From positions 1-64,000 of the forward strand of contig NZ_RQXT01000013.1 in assembly GCF_003863365.1 (NCBI RefSeq): 64,000 nucleotides of DNA. Reading direction: 5' to 3'. Below the pieces are notes generated by a model that worked only from the letters and a program-made list of their open reading frames with translations, was not told the origin of the DNA and did not search any database. Source of the DNA: Mesorhizobium tamadayense. Lineage in GTDB: Bacteria > Pseudomonadota > Alphaproteobacteria > Rhizobiales > Rhizobiaceae. Within the stretch, counting starts at the first letter, position 1. Every line of letters starts with the position of its first letter. Made by a program: the position numbers and the translations under genes. Below are positions 45,298 through 55,204 of the stretch, piece after piece.

Positions 45298-45498
45298 TGG
45301 TCCCGTCTAGCCGCTTGCGGTGCAAACGCCAAGGGAGACCAGACTTGCTGGATGCGGCCGGCCCAGATCGTCAACTTGATCAAATGGTGTGAGACGAAAT
45401 TGACCGTATCCTACGCAGTTCTCCATGAGCAATCACCTGTTCGCCGACTCGGCACGAATTGTCAGATTGGCTAAACAGCTAAGGCCAAACAGCGGATC

Positions 45499-46023
45499 TT
45501 AGAACCGCAGCCGGGCCATGCTCAGGAGGTCGCGGTACTGCCCGTCAGTAAAACCGGCCTTCACATGCCGACCTTCGACCTCGAAGCCGTGGCTTGTGTA
45601 GAGACGGACGGCCGGTTCGTTGTCGGCATAGACGGTCAATTCGACCCGCTTCAGGGCCCGCCAGTTGTCGGCCACGTCAAGCAGCGCGCCGAGTATGGCA
45701 GAGCCGATGCCCTTGCCGACAAAGGCATCGTCTAGGCCGATATTGATCTCGCCGATATGCGAACGGCGCGGCGAACCCTGCACGACCAACCTGCCATGGC
45801 CGACGACCTTGCCGTCCAACTCCGCAACGATCCAGGTGGTTTCGGGGCCAGACTTGGCGATGCGCCGCTCCACCTGCTCCACCATCTCGAAGGGCATCCT
45901 GAACGTGCCCCAGCGGAAGCCCGGCATGTTGAAGATAGCACAAAGCGCCTCAGCATCGCTTGGCCGGACGGCCCGGAGCTGCGGCTGGATTTTCTCGGAG
46001 GATGGCGAGGTCGTTCTGGTCAT
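45499..46023 (-). CDS. GNAT-family N-acetyltransferase
   Basis: A 174-residue acetyltransferase. The acetyl-CoA pyrophosphate-binding motif is visible as IGLDDAFVGKGIGSAILGAL (R/Q-x-x-G-x-G/A type, here VGKGIG). Motif B follows (VELTVYADNEPAVRLYTSHG, then FEVEG). The strand VGHGRLVVQG and the terminal FTDGQYRDLLSMARL are typical of RimI/PhnO-like members that acylate amino acids, antibiotics or proteins. The substrate cannot be told. ATG 46023 begins MTRTTSP; an earlier start (46062) is possible. Confidence 0.85.
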   Translation of the reverse strand: MTRTTSPSSEKIQPQLRAVRPSDAEALCAIFNMPGFRWGTFRMPFEMVEQVERRIAKSGPETTWIVAELDGKVVGHGRLVVQGSPRRSHIGEINIGLDDAFVGKGIGSAILGALLDVADNWRALKRVELTVYADNEPAVRLYTSHGFEVEGRHVKAGFTDGQYRDLLSMARLRF

Positions 46024-46097
46024 GGCGTTCCCGGCGAAGGCAATCGGCCCGGCACGATGCACCGGACGTCATCTGAAAATCCAGCCGTCTCTGCAAC

Positions 46098-46922
46098 CTA
46101 TGATGCCGATTGCGAGCTAAAATACCGCGAGGCGGCGTAGAGTTTGAAGACGCCGCTGATGCCGATCCAGCCGAAAAGGGCGAGCCAGCACAATGTCCCG
46201 GTCGCCGTCCAGTCGATCCGGTGCACCGCAGCGTCGGTGATGACGAGGCCAAGGACGGCAAGCAGGCCAACCAGAAACTGCGCCAAGCCGAGCACCAGCA
46301 GTTCCTCGCGCGGCGCGCTTCTCCAGACGAGATATATGCCGCCCGCACCGGCGAGGAAGATGGCGCTGTAGACCTGGGCGTGGAAGGCATCGATCGGCCA
46401 TGGCCAGATGCTGCCGAATGTCAGGGGAAACAGCAACAGGCCGACGCCATAGAGCCCAAGGATCGCCGATTCCACGGGCATGTAGCCGCGCCATGCGGGG
46501 TTTAAGGTGACGCCTTTGGCAGACGGACGGGCCCTGGCCCGCCATAGGAACAGCCCGGATACCGCGACCGAAGCAAGATAGACCAAAAACCAGAGCCAGG
46601 GCGCTTTGCGCTCGAAGTTGAAATAGCCGAGATTGATGAACGAAGCCACCGACACGATGACGGTGAAGATGAAGGCCATGACGAGCACGAGCCTGCCGGG
46701 CGACCAGCGATTCCAGACCAGCAGCGCCGCCATCACGACCATTTCGGCGGTGTAGAAGCCGCCGAGGAAGCGGGCATTGAACGGCGTGACGGCCCAAGGC
46801 CAGCGCGGCTTGACCAGCACAGGCGCGAAAAACAGGCCGGCGCCGACGATCAGGACGATGATGACCACCACTGAGAAAAGGCGCAGGGCCGCGGGAAATG
46901 GCGGGTTGTCGGATGTCGGCAT
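46098..46922 (-). CDS. Polytopic membrane protein of unknown function
   Basis: A 274-residue protein with about eight predicted membrane helices (for example LFSVVVIIVLIVGAGLFFAP, LVMAFIFTVIVSVASFINLG, LVLGLAQFLVGLLAVLGLVI). Conserved-looking aromatic residues occur between helices (RWPWAVTPFNARFLGGFY, GSIWPWPIDAFHA). No family is recognised. ATG 46922 begins MPTSDNPPFP; ATG 46961 or further upstream is possible but would add a poorly structured leader. It is divergent from the DUF5939 cyclase at 47111. Confidence 0.6.
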   Translation of the reverse strand: MPTSDNPPFPAALRLFSVVVIIVLIVGAGLFFAPVLVKPRWPWAVTPFNARFLGGFYTAEMVVMAALLVWNRWSPGRLVLVMAFIFTVIVSVASFINLGYFNFERKAPWLWFLVYLASVAVSGLFLWRARARPSAKGVTLNPAWRGYMPVESAILGLYGVGLLLFPLTFGSIWPWPIDAFHAQVYSAIFLAGAGGIYLVWRSAPREELLVLGLAQFLVGLLAVLGLVITDAAVHRIDWTATGTLCWLALFGWIGISGVFKLYAASRYFSSQSAS

Positions 46923-47110
46923 CGGAGAGAGTCCCAAAGATGAATGCCTATCGACCATCATAGTGCCGCTTGCGGCCGGTGAAAATCCGCCGAATGGAGG
47001 ATTGTCTATTCGAATGGCCGTACGGTCCGTTTCGAAGTAAAATGGAGCGCTCGGACCAAAGAGCGGTCCGGTCAAGACACCTCGGGGGCGCATTTTCCGG
47101 AGCCTGCACG

Positions 47111-48526
47111 ATGAACGAAGCTCAGGATCTGTTCTCGCTTCTGCGGCAATCGACCGATGTCGATCCGCTGGCAATCGACGCAATCAAGCGAACCGTCGCG
47201 GAGGGCAAGGACCGCGAACTTTGCCGCATCAATGCGCCAGCCTTCGCCAGCAAGCATGGCCTCGACGAGGAGCGCGCCATAAGCGCCTTTCTCCATGCGG
47301 CGCGGGTGGGCATCTTCGACATTTCCTGGAATGTTCTGTGCCCCGGCTGCGGCGGCGTGCTCGACACCAACGCCACGCTGAAAACCCTCCAGAAGGACGA
47401 ATACACCTGCGCGCTGTGCTCCGAGGGCTATTCGCCGACCCTCGACGAGATGGTCGAGGTGACATTCACCGTCAGTCCGCGCATTCGCAGGATTGCCGCC
47501 CACAATCCACACGAACTGCCGTTGGTGGAATATTTCCGCCAGATCTACTGGGCGTCCGGCGTCGATGTGCCGGATGAGGATTTCGCGAAAAAGTTGGAAG
47601 CGTTCTCGCTGGAGGATATCGAGCTTGCGCCCAGTGAAAAGGCAGTTCTGCCCATACAGCTTCCGTCCGAATTCATCATCGTCTTCGAGCCGGTCACCCA
47701 TTCAGCGCAGTTCATCGACGTGAAGGGCGAACCAACAAAGGAGCGCCGAAGCCTCTCGTTGGTCTTCGACCGCGACCATGTCCAGAACCAGACGCTGGAG
47801 ATGCAGCCCGGCCCGTTGCGCATTTCGCTGGAAAACAGGACCGACACCCGCGTGCTGCCGACGGTCTTCATCGCCGGCCAGGCATTGCATGATTTCCTGG
47901 GCAAACGCCGGCCCTTCCTCACCGCCAAGCGCCTGCTCACCAACCAGACGTTCCGCGATCTCTATCGCACGGATACGCTCGACATCAACCAGCGCCTGCA
48001 GATCACCAGCCTGACCTTCCTGTTCACCGACCTGCGCGGATCGACCGCGCTTTACGAGCGGGTGGGCGACCTTTCGGCCTTCGATCTCGTGCGCGCGCAT
48101 TTCCAGGTTCTGCACGAGATCGTCGCGGCGGAGGCAGGCGCGGTGGTGAAGACGATCGGTGATGCGGTGATGGCGACATTCGCGACGCCTGATCGTGCGA
48201 TTGCTGCGGCCCTCAGGATGCGCGATGCAATGCGTGCGCTCAACGACAAGAGCGGGCGCGAGGATCTGCTGCTCAAGATCGGAGTCCATGCCGGCCCCTG
48301 CATCGCCGTCTCTATGAACGAGCGACAGGACTATTTCGGCCAGACGGTCAACATTGCTTCGCGGGTCCAGAACCTTGCCAACGCACAGGCGATCTTCGCC
48401 ACTCGTGCGGTGGTCGACGACAATCTCACCGCCGATCTGTTGCACAGGAACGCGCTGACGCCCGTGCCCCACGAGGTCTCGCTGCGCGGCATTGAGCGAG
48501 AGATAGCGGTGTATATGATCCCCTGA
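47111..48526 (+). CDS. DUF5939 / class III adenylate cyclase with zinc knuckle
   Basis: A 471-residue cytoplasmic protein, paralogue of the one at 24211. The N-terminal DUF5939 region (about 1-300) contains an intact CPGC and CALC pair (near residues 78 and 100), probably a zinc knuckle. The cyclase has Asp in FLFTDLRGST, Lys and Asp in VVKTIGDAVMATF, the adenine-selecting Asp in QDYFGQTVN, and Asn and Arg in TVNIASRV, so an active adenylate cyclase is predicted. ATG 47111 follows CCGGAG. It is divergent from a membrane-protein gene and convergent with a methyltransferase gene 37 bp away. Confidence 0.92.
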   Translation: MNEAQDLFSLLRQSTDVDPLAIDAIKRTVAEGKDRELCRINAPAFASKHGLDEERAISAFLHAARVGIFDISWNVLCPGCGGVLDTNATLKTLQKDEYTCALCSEGYSPTLDEMVEVTFTVSPRIRRIAAHNPHELPLVEYFRQIYWASGVDVPDEDFAKKLEAFSLEDIELAPSEKAVLPIQLPSEFIIVFEPVTHSAQFIDVKGEPTKERRSLSLVFDRDHVQNQTLEMQPGPLRISLENRTDTRVLPTVFIAGQALHDFLGKRRPFLTAKRLLTNQTFRDLYRTDTLDINQRLQITSLTFLFTDLRGSTALYERVGDLSAFDLVRAHFQVLHEIVAAEAGAVVKTIGDAVMATFATPDRAIAAALRMRDAMRALNDKSGREDLLLKIGVHAGPCIAVSMNERQDYFGQTVNIASRVQNLANAQAIFATRAVVDDNLTADLLHRNALTPVPHEVSLRGIEREIAVYMIP

Positions 48527-48563
48527 AGACCTGGCCCCTGAAGATTTGGGTCGTCCCAGCCCC

Positions 48564-49043
48564 TCATACGCGCCTAAAGATAAAATAACGATCGGCGGGC
48601 ACCGAAGGCGGCGGCGCGAGGCGCTGTAACTGCGGGTGATCGAGCGGCGTGCCGCTGACCGCGATGCCGCCGACGCGAAGCAGGCGCGCGGTCAGATCGG
48701 GAAGCCAGGTAGAGGTCACTGCATCGCGATCTTCATAGCCGGTGCCGATGTCGGCATGAACAAGAGCTGCGTCGATGCCAATGAACCTGCTCGCCGTCTC
48801 GCGTATTTCGCCGAGCACGAGGTTTTCAGGTTCGGGAATTGAGCTGGAGTGTGCGGCCAGTGCGCGGTCGAACGCCACGATCCGGCGTCCGGGCAGGCGC
48901 TCGCGCAGATGGTGGAACGTCCGGCCATTGCCGAGGCCGAGCTCGATCACGGGCCCCTCAATCTTCGCCACCTCCGCGCAGACTTGATCGAGAATGTCGC
49001 GCTGTGCGGTCATCCTGCGGATGAAACTCTCGAGGCGAGTCAT
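48564..49043 (-). CDS. Class I SAM-dependent methyltransferase, small
   Basis: A 159-residue cytoplasmic protein. The SAM-binding glycine motif is VIELGLGNGRTFHHL near residue 33, followed by the acidic end of strand 2 in RIVAFDRAL and a motif II strand (DAALVHADIGTG, near 92). It is short for a methyltransferase, but the Rossmann core seems complete. It starts 33 bp after the YejE-type permease gene and is probably the last gene of that operon. The methyl acceptor is unknown. Confidence 0.8.
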   Translation of the reverse strand: MTRLESFIRRMTAQRDILDQVCAEVAKIEGPVIELGLGNGRTFHHLRERLPGRRIVAFDRALAAHSSSIPEPENLVLGEIRETASRFIGIDAALVHADIGTGYEDRDAVTSTWLPDLTARLLRVGGIAVSGTPLDHPQLQRLAPPPSVPADRYFIFRRV

Positions 49044-49076
49044 ATGCGTTTGTGTGTCCTGAGCGGAATAGCGATG

Positions 49077-50258
49077 TCACTTGTAGGGGTCTGCGGCGTC
49101 CCGCAAGCCGTCGCCGAGGAAGTTGAACGCCAAGATGACGAGAATGACGGGGAGCATTGGCAAAAGCAGCCATGGATAGAACGCGATCACGCTGACGCTG
49201 CGCGCCTCGGTTAGCAGGATGCCCCAGCTGGTTATCGGCGCCCTCAGGCCGAGCCCGAGGAAGCTCAGCGCCGTCTCGCCCAGGATCATGCCGGGTATGG
49301 AGATCGTCGCCGTCGCGATCAGATGCGACATGAAGCCGGGAATGAGGTGTCGCCGGATAATGCGGCTGCTGCTGGCGCCCATCAATTGCGCGGCCAGAAC
49401 GTAATCCTCCTCGCGCAAGGCTAGAAGCTTTGAACGCACGGCCCGCGCCAGTCCGGTCCAGTCGAGCAGCCCGAGGATGACGGTAATGCCGAAATAGATC
49501 AGCGTCGGACTCCAGGTTATCGGCATGATCGCCGCCAGAGACAGCCATAGCGGAATGCTGGGGATCGATTGCAGAACTTCGATTATCCGTTGAACGATCA
49601 GGTCGAAGATACCGCCGTGATAGCCGGCCAGTCCTCCGATGACTATGCCGAGCAGGAAGCTGAAACTGATGCCGACGAGGCCGATTGTCAGTGAAATGCG
49701 TGCGCCATATATGATGCGCGAGAACACATCGCGCCCCAGCCTGTCAGTGCCGGCCAGAAACAGCTGGCCGTTTTCGGCAGGACAGACAAAATGCCTGTCA
49801 CCTTCGACCAGGCCCCAGAACCGGTAACTGTCGCCCTTGCAGAAGAAACGGATCCGCTGAACATCATCCTGTTTCTCGATGTAGTTCCGCTTGAGCGTGT
49901 CCATATCCAGCGTCATCTGCCGACCATAGACGAACGGCCCGACAAGCTGGCCGTTGTGGAACAGGTGCACCCGCTGCGGCGGCGAATAGATGTAGTCCAT
50001 GTTGCGCGTGTGCAGATTGTAGGGCGCCAGGAACTCGCAGATCAGTATCCCGAAATAGAGCGCTGCCAGGAATATGCCGGATACAACGGCAAGCCGGTGC
50101 CGACGGAATTTCCACCACATCAGCCGCAACTGCGACGCCTGAAAGACCTTCGACTGCTCCGGCGTCATCGCCTCGACCGACTGCAGGTCAAAGGGCGCGA
50201 TGGAAACGTAGTGTTGCAGTGGGGCACCCGGAGCGGGCAGCGGCGATTGCGTGTTCAT
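49077..50258 (-). CDS. yejE: Peptide ABC transporter permease, YejE type
   Basis: A 393-residue inner-membrane permease of the DppC class. The N-terminal extension (SVEAMTPEQSKVFQASQLRL) is followed by TM1 (LAVVSGIFLAALYFGILICE) and a long periplasmic loop typical of YejE. The C-terminal five-helix core begins near SLTIGLVGISFSFLLGIVIG; the EAA motif with its conserved Gly is readable as LAQLMGASSSRIIRRHLIPG. It overlaps the upstream permease stop by 4 bp (ATGA), indicating translational coupling. Works with the products at 50255, 51256 and 53151. Confidence 0.9.
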   Translation of the reverse strand: MNTQSPLPAPGAPLQHYVSIAPFDLQSVEAMTPEQSKVFQASQLRLMWWKFRRHRLAVVSGIFLAALYFGILICEFLAPYNLHTRNMDYIYSPPQRVHLFHNGQLVGPFVYGRQMTLDMDTLKRNYIEKQDDVQRIRFFCKGDSYRFWGLVEGDRHFVCPAENGQLFLAGTDRLGRDVFSRIIYGARISLTIGLVGISFSFLLGIVIGGLAGYHGGIFDLIVQRIIEVLQSIPSIPLWLSLAAIMPITWSPTLIYFGITVILGLLDWTGLARAVRSKLLALREEDYVLAAQLMGASSSRIIRRHLIPGFMSHLIATATISIPGMILGETALSFLGLGLRAPITSWGILLTEARSVSVIAFYPWLLLPMLPVILVILAFNFLGDGLRDAADPYK

Positions 50259-51253
50259 TTGGTGCTGCCGCCTTGCAAACGAATTCGCGGATCAAGTAGC
50301 GCCAGCGCCAGGTCGGAAATCAGGACGCCGATGACCGTCAGGAAGGCGAGGAACATCAGGAACGACCCTGCCAGATACATGTCCTGGCTTTGCAGCGCCT
50401 TGATCAGCATCGGCCCGGTCGTTTCCAAAGACAGCACGATCGCCGTGATTTCGGCGCCGGAGATGATGGCCGGCAGGATAGAGCCGATGTCTGAAATGAA
50501 GAAATTGAGCGCCATGCGCAGCGGATATTTGACCAGCGCCCTGAAGGGATGAAGGCCTTTGGCGCGCGCGGTCACGACATATTGCTTATGTAGCTCATCA
50601 AGCAGATTGGCGCGCAGCCGCCGGATCATGCTTGCCGTGCCCCCGGTGCCAATGATCAAGACCGGGATCCAGAGATGGGCGAGGATCGACTTCGCCTTGG
50701 CCCAGCTCATCGGCTCGCCGAGATATTGCTGGTCCATGAGATGGCCGATGGACGTGCCGAACCAGATGTTGGCGAAATACATCAGGATCAGCGCCAGCAT
50801 GAAGTTCGGAATGGCAAGGCCGAGAAGGCCGAAGAAAGTCAGGCCGTAGTCGCCCCAGCTGTATTGATGCGTTGCGGAGTACATGCCGATCGGAAAGGCG
50901 ATGAGCCAAGTGAAGATGATCGTGACGAAGGAAACCAGCATCGTCAGCCACATTCGGTCTCCGACGACGTTGCGAACCGGCAGCTCATATTCGAAGGAAT
51001 AGCCGAAATCGCCGTGCAGCATCCCGCCGACCCAGTAGAAGTAGCGAATGACCGGCGGCTTGTCGAAACCATATTCCTTGCGCATCATCTCGATGCGATC
51101 GGAATCCACTGCTTCGCCCTGAGCCCTAAGCTCGGCAACATAGCTGTCGAAATAGTCGCCAGGGGGAAGTTCGATGATCGTGAACACCAGCGCCGATATG
51201 ATCAGCAGCGTTGGAACCATCACGGCGATGCGCCAGACAATATATCGAAGCAC
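50255..51253 (-). CDS. yejB: Peptide ABC transporter permease, YejB type
   Basis: A 332-residue inner-membrane permease of the DppB class. TM1 opens with YIVWRIAVMVPTLLIISALVF. The periplasmic loop contains RMWLTMLVSFVTIIFTWLIAF, and the cytoplasmic EAA loop reads YVVTARAKGLHPFRALVKYP. Forms the channel with YejE. It begins 2 bp after the binding-protein stop and overlaps yejE by 4 bp, so the four genes are one transcription unit. In E. coli the Yej complex imports oligopeptides such as microcin C. Confidence 0.9.
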   Translation of the reverse strand: MLRYIVWRIAVMVPTLLIISALVFTIIELPPGDYFDSYVAELRAQGEAVDSDRIEMMRKEYGFDKPPVIRYFYWVGGMLHGDFGYSFEYELPVRNVVGDRMWLTMLVSFVTIIFTWLIAFPIGMYSATHQYSWGDYGLTFFGLLGLAIPNFMLALILMYFANIWFGTSIGHLMDQQYLGEPMSWAKAKSILAHLWIPVLIIGTGGTASMIRRLRANLLDELHKQYVVTARAKGLHPFRALVKYPLRMALNFFISDIGSILPAIISGAEITAIVLSLETTGPMLIKALQSQDMYLAGSFLMFLAFLTVIGVLISDLALALLDPRIRLQGGSTK

Positions 51254-51255
51254 GC

Positions 51256-53154
51256 TCAGGTCTCTCCAAGCCAGAATGTATCCGGCATGTAGACACCGAA
51301 ATAGGCAGTCGGGTCGTAGCCGTAGAGCGCCTTGTCAGGCAGATTGCGCAGCCGCGAGGACGCCAGAACCGGCTGATGCGTTCCGTTCACCGTGCCGATC
51401 GAAAACACCTGATCGGTGTAGATCGACAGCATTGAATTCCAGATTTCGGCGCGCTCCGCGGCTTCGGTCGATGCGTTCCAGCGCTTGAGCAGAGCCATCA
51501 ACTCGACCACAGGCGGAAGATCGGGCGCCTCACCGAGCGTGCCGTGAGACAAGTAGTGAGCACCCCAGAGCGGCCATTGCAGCTGGTCGTCGACGGTGGG
51601 GGCCAGCTGGTACGGGTTCATGTCGGCGGTCGGCACGCCATTGTCGATGCCCGACCACATCGACATCATGATCTGGCCGCCAAGCGCGCGGCTGCGGAAG
51701 ATGTCGCGCTGCGAAGTCCGGATGAACAGGGCGATGCCGATCTGGCGCCAGTGATCGGTGATGAGTTCGAGTGCGTCGGTTTCCAGCGTGCTTTCGCCGG
51801 CCGTTTCCACTATGATCTGCGCCGGGCGTCCATCGGGAAGTATTCGCAGGCCGTCATCGTCGCGCGTCTGAAGCCCGACCTCGTCGAGCAAGGCATTGGC
51901 CCGGTCGGGATCATGGGCGACCCAGGCTTTCGCGAATGCCGGCCGGTAGAGCGGGCTCTCCGGCAGGACTGTATCGGCACTTTCCTGCGCCAATCCGTAG
52001 AACACAGCCATATTGATCTCGCGCCTGTCCACAGCGAGCGAAAGTGCGCGGCGCACGCGCACGTCACGAAAAAGGCCACGCCACACCTGGTCGGCACAAT
52101 TCAGATTGGGCAGCAGCGCCAGCCGCGAACCCTGTGTGCGTTTCCAGAGGTGCATCTTCACCGGGTAGCGTTTCTCCGCGTCCTTCAGGAAGGAGTAATC
52201 GGCGAAGTCAATTCCCATGCATTGCAGGTCGCTCTCGCCCGCGCCGGTCTTGGCGGAAATGATCGCCGACGAGCTGACATTCATGACAATCCGGTCAACA
52301 TAGGGCAGTTGCCGGCCATTCTCGTCTATTCGATGAAAGAACGGGTTCCGCTCGAAGACGAACTGCTCAGCCGGCGGCTTGGTCCGGTTCCGCCAGGGAT
52401 CTAGCGTCGGCAGTTCCGGGTTCTCCGGACGATACTGCCGCGACATGCGGATATGCAGGAGCGTCCATTTCTTGGCCCTGTTCTCCTCCATCAGGCCAGC
52501 GAGCCGGAATGGATCCTGGTATTTCTTGTGGAACTGCTTGAGATAGGCGGCCGGCAGAACAAGCGATAGCGGCGAAGCAGCAGCGAGCTTGGGCAGGAAG
52601 TCGGGATTGGGCGCATCCCAACTATAGCGGACCGTTAACGGATCGACGATCTCGAAGCGCGGCGGCTTGCCGTCCGCCAGCAGGCCCGGGGCGAGCCCGC
52701 CTTGCGAAAGCTCATCGTTCAGCCAGACATCTTCCCAGCAATAGCGAAAATCCTCCGGCGTCAGCAGGCTACCGTCAGACCATTTATGTCCTTCCCGTAT
52801 CTTGAAAGTGAAGATGCGATCATCCGTTACATCGAAACTTTCGAGAATGTCGGGTTGCAAGTTAAGCTTTTCGTCATAGCCGACCAGGCGAGCATACCCG
52901 TAGATCGTCATCATCCGGATATCTTTCTGGCTGCCGATGATCGTGCGCAGCGTGCCGCCATACTGGCCGGGCTGCCGGCCCATCGCAGCGAGATTCAACA
53001 CGCGCGGGCTCTTGGGCAAGCGTTCGGCGAGTGCCGGCAGCGCCAAGGCCTTCAGCAACGGCTGAAGAAATTCCGGCTCCAGATCGCCGGCGCGCAACGT
53101 GCCCGGCAGAAATGCCGAAGCCATGAGCCCAAGGACGGTGCGCCGGCTGATCAA
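51256..53154 (-). CDS. yejA: Peptide ABC transporter substrate-binding protein, YejA type
   Basis: A 632-residue periplasmic SBP family 5 protein. The N-terminus [20 protein letters not shown] has the SRR pattern of a Tat signal. Conserved family blocks include GQYGGTLRTIIGSQKD, ITYKIREGHKWSDG-like IREGHKWSDGSLLTPEDF and VRRALSLAVDRREIN. TTG 53154 was chosen: it overlaps the upstream ATPase stop (TTGA), and homology begins there. An open frame continues to 53268 in the ATPase gene's shadow. It captures oligopeptides for the YejBE/F channel. Confidence 0.87.
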   Translation of the reverse strand: MISRRTVLGLMASAFLPGTLRAGDLEPEFLQPLLKALALPALAERLPKSPRVLNLAAMGRQPGQYGGTLRTIIGSQKDIRMMTIYGYARLVGYDEKLNLQPDILESFDVTDDRIFTFKIREGHKWSDGSLLTPEDFRYCWEDVWLNDELSQGGLAPGLLADGKPPRFEIVDPLTVRYSWDAPNPDFLPKLAAASPLSLVLPAAYLKQFHKKYQDPFRLAGLMEENRAKKWTLLHIRMSRQYRPENPELPTLDPWRNRTKPPAEQFVFERNPFFHRIDENGRQLPYVDRIVMNVSSSAIISAKTGAGESDLQCMGIDFADYSFLKDAEKRYPVKMHLWKRTQGSRLALLPNLNCADQVWRGLFRDVRVRRALSLAVDRREINMAVFYGLAQESADTVLPESPLYRPAFAKAWVAHDPDRANALLDEVGLQTRDDDGLRILPDGRPAQIIVETAGESTLETDALELITDHWRQIGIALFIRTSQRDIFRSRALGGQIMMSMWSGIDNGVPTADMNPYQLAPTVDDQLQWPLWGAHYLSHGTLGEAPDLPPVVELMALLKRWNASTEAAERAEIWNSMLSIYTDQVFSIGTVNGTHQPVLASSRLRNLPDKALYGYDPTAYFGVYMPDTFWLGET

Positions 53155-55046
53155 TGGCGTAGCTCGCTGACATCGGCCGAACGTCGGGCCAGCACGAGGT
53201 GGCCGCCGCCAAGATCGAGCGGCGACATCATATCCTCGTCGCCCTCGTCGCGGAATTGCGGTCCCCATGCGCTGGTGTCGGAAGCGCCGCTGAGCTTCAG
53301 CGTCTTGAAATCCATCGGCCTGTCGAGATCGGGGAAAGGTACTGCGGCGACCAGTGAGCGCGTGTAGGGGTGGATCGGTTTCCTAAGCAGAATTTCGCGC
53401 GGCGCAAGCTCGACGATACGCCCCCCGCACATCACCGCGATGCGGTCTGCCATGTAGTCCACCACCGCCAGGTTGTGGGATATGAACAGGTAGGTCAAGC
53501 CCAGTTCCTTCTGCAGGTCCTTCAGAAGGTTCAGGATCTGCGCCTGGACAGAGACATCGAGCGCCGAAACCGGCTCGTCGCAGATCAGAAGTTCAGGCCC
53601 CAGCGCCAACGCGCGCGCGATGCCGATACGCTGACGCTGCCCGCCGGAGAAACTGTGCGGATAACGCTTGATGAAGCGCGGATCGAGCCCGATTGCCTGC
53701 ATCAGGCTCTTGACCGTGGCGAGTCGGGACGCGGCATTGCCGCGTTGATGGATTTCCAGCGGCTCGCTCAAGATGTTCTCCACCGTCATGCGAGGTGAAA
53801 GCGACGAAACCGGATCCTGAAAGACCATCTGGATTTTCGCGCGCAGCAGGCGCAGGGCGTCTCCCTCGCCTTCCAAGACGTCGATCGGTCCATCGCGGCC
53901 GTTGAAGATCACAGAGCCGCCGCTAGGGGTGACAGCCCGCATGAGGATCTTGCTGACAGTGGTTTTGCCGGAGCCGCTTTCGCCGACCAAACCCAGGCAC
54001 TCACCCCGCCTGATATCGAAGCTCACGCCGTCCACGGCGCGAATAGAGGTTTGATGATCCCCGCCGAACCATCCGGACTTGCGGATGGTGAAGACCTTTT
54101 TCAGATCCCTGACCGACAGCAGGATGTCGTGCGGCCCCTTCGATACCGGCGCCGTCTGCTTGCCGAGCAGGTTCCCGACATTCACCGGCACCTCGCGGAG
54201 CGCCTTCAGCCTTTCGCCAGGCTTCAGGTCGAAATGCGGAACGGCTGCCATCAGGCCCCTAAGGTAAGGGTGACCTGGCCGGCGGAATATCGCCTCGACA
54301 GGTCCCGCTTCCATGATCTCGCCATGGTAGATGACCACCACCTCGTCGGCGACATTGGCGACCACGCCGAGATCGTGCGTGATCAGCAGCATCGCCATGT
54401 TCAGCTTGGTCTGAAGCTCGCGCAGCAATTGCAGGATTTGCGCCTGGATGGTGACGTCCAACGCCGTCGTCGGCTCGTCGGCGATCAACAGGGCGGGCCG
54501 GCAGATAAGCGCCATGGCGATCATGGCGCGCTGACGCAATCCTCCCGAAAGTTCAAACGGATACATGTCATAGGCGCGCTTGGGATTGGGAAAGCCGACA
54601 AGGCTGAGCATTTCCTCGGTCCGCGCCTTGCGCTCCGCCCGAGCCATGGGCGTATGAATCTGCAGGGATTCGCTGACCTGGTTGCCGATCGTGTGCAGCG
54701 GCGACAGCGATGTCATCGGCTCCTGAAAGATCATGCCGATGCGGCTGCCTCTCAACGCCCGGATTTCGGGTCCATCACGCGGCATCTGCAGGATATCCTG
54801 CGTCGTGCCGGGCCTTTCAGGATCGGAAAACAGGATACGGCCGCGAACATGGGCTGTGTTCGGCAAAATGCCCATCACTGCCTGGCTCAAAACCGATTTT
54901 CCGGAACCTGACTCGCCCACAAGCGCGGTAACCTTGCCGGGCAGGACGCGAAGATTTGCACGCCTAACGGCATGCAACGGTCCCCCGATAATGGCAAAAG
55001 AGATGCCAACATCCTCCATCCGCAGCAGATCAACACCCGAATTCAT
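53151..55046 (-). CDS. yejF: Peptide ABC transporter dual ATPase, YejF type
   Basis: A 631-residue ATPase made of two tandem nucleotide-binding domains (DppD/DppF fusion). Walker A motifs [10 protein letters not shown] (near 42) and [10 protein letters not shown] (near 350), signatures [10 protein letters not shown] and [10 protein letters not shown], and Walker [13 protein letters not shown] and [12 protein letters not shown] are all intact. Oligopeptide-specific C-terminal tails follow each domain ([18 protein letters not shown]). It is the first gene of the operon, whereas in E. coli yejF is last. ATG 55046 was taken; GTG 55052 is an alternative. Confidence 0.92.
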   Translation of the reverse strand: MNSGVDLLRMEDVGISFAIIGGPLHAVRRANLRVLPGKVTALVGESGSGKSVLSQAVMGILPNTAHVRGRILFSDPERPGTTQDILQMPRDGPEIRALRGSRIGMIFQEPMTSLSPLHTIGNQVSESLQIHTPMARAERKARTEEMLSLVGFPNPKRAYDMYPFELSGGLRQRAMIAMALICRPALLIADEPTTALDVTIQAQILQLLRELQTKLNMAMLLITHDLGVVANVADEVVVIYHGEIMEAGPVEAIFRRPGHPYLRGLMAAVPHFDLKPGERLKALREVPVNVGNLLGKQTAPVSKGPHDILLSVRDLKKVFTIRKSGWFGGDHQTSIRAVDGVSFDIRRGECLGLVGESGSGKTTVSKILMRAVTPSGGSVIFNGRDGPIDVLEGEGDALRLLRAKIQMVFQDPVSSLSPRMTVENILSEPLEIHQRGNAASRLATVKSLMQAIGLDPRFIKRYPHSFSGGQRQRIGIARALALGPELLICDEPVSALDVSVQAQILNLLKDLQKELGLTYLFISHNLAVVDYMADRIAVMCGGRIVELAPREILLRKPIHPYTRSLVAAVPFPDLDRPMDFKTLKLSGASDTSAWGPQFRDEGDEDMMSPLDLGGGHLVLARRSADVSELRH

Positions 55047-55204
55047 TCTCACACCAGCCCCACTCTGGCGGCCTGCCGGGCGGCAGGCCAGAAAGCGAGA
55101 CTAGCGCATTGCCAGCCTAGAGCAACTTGGATTCGAAACGGTCGCCAGTGGCGGAACCGGCGACCGGACTGCCTACCAAAGGCGTTCGGATCAGATCGTG
55201 GCGG

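Noticed and set aside
51256..53268. Longer start for the peptide-binding protein at 53268
   Set aside because: The extra 38 codons are antisense-free shadow of the ATPase gene and lack export features; the Tat-like leader begins at TTG 53154.
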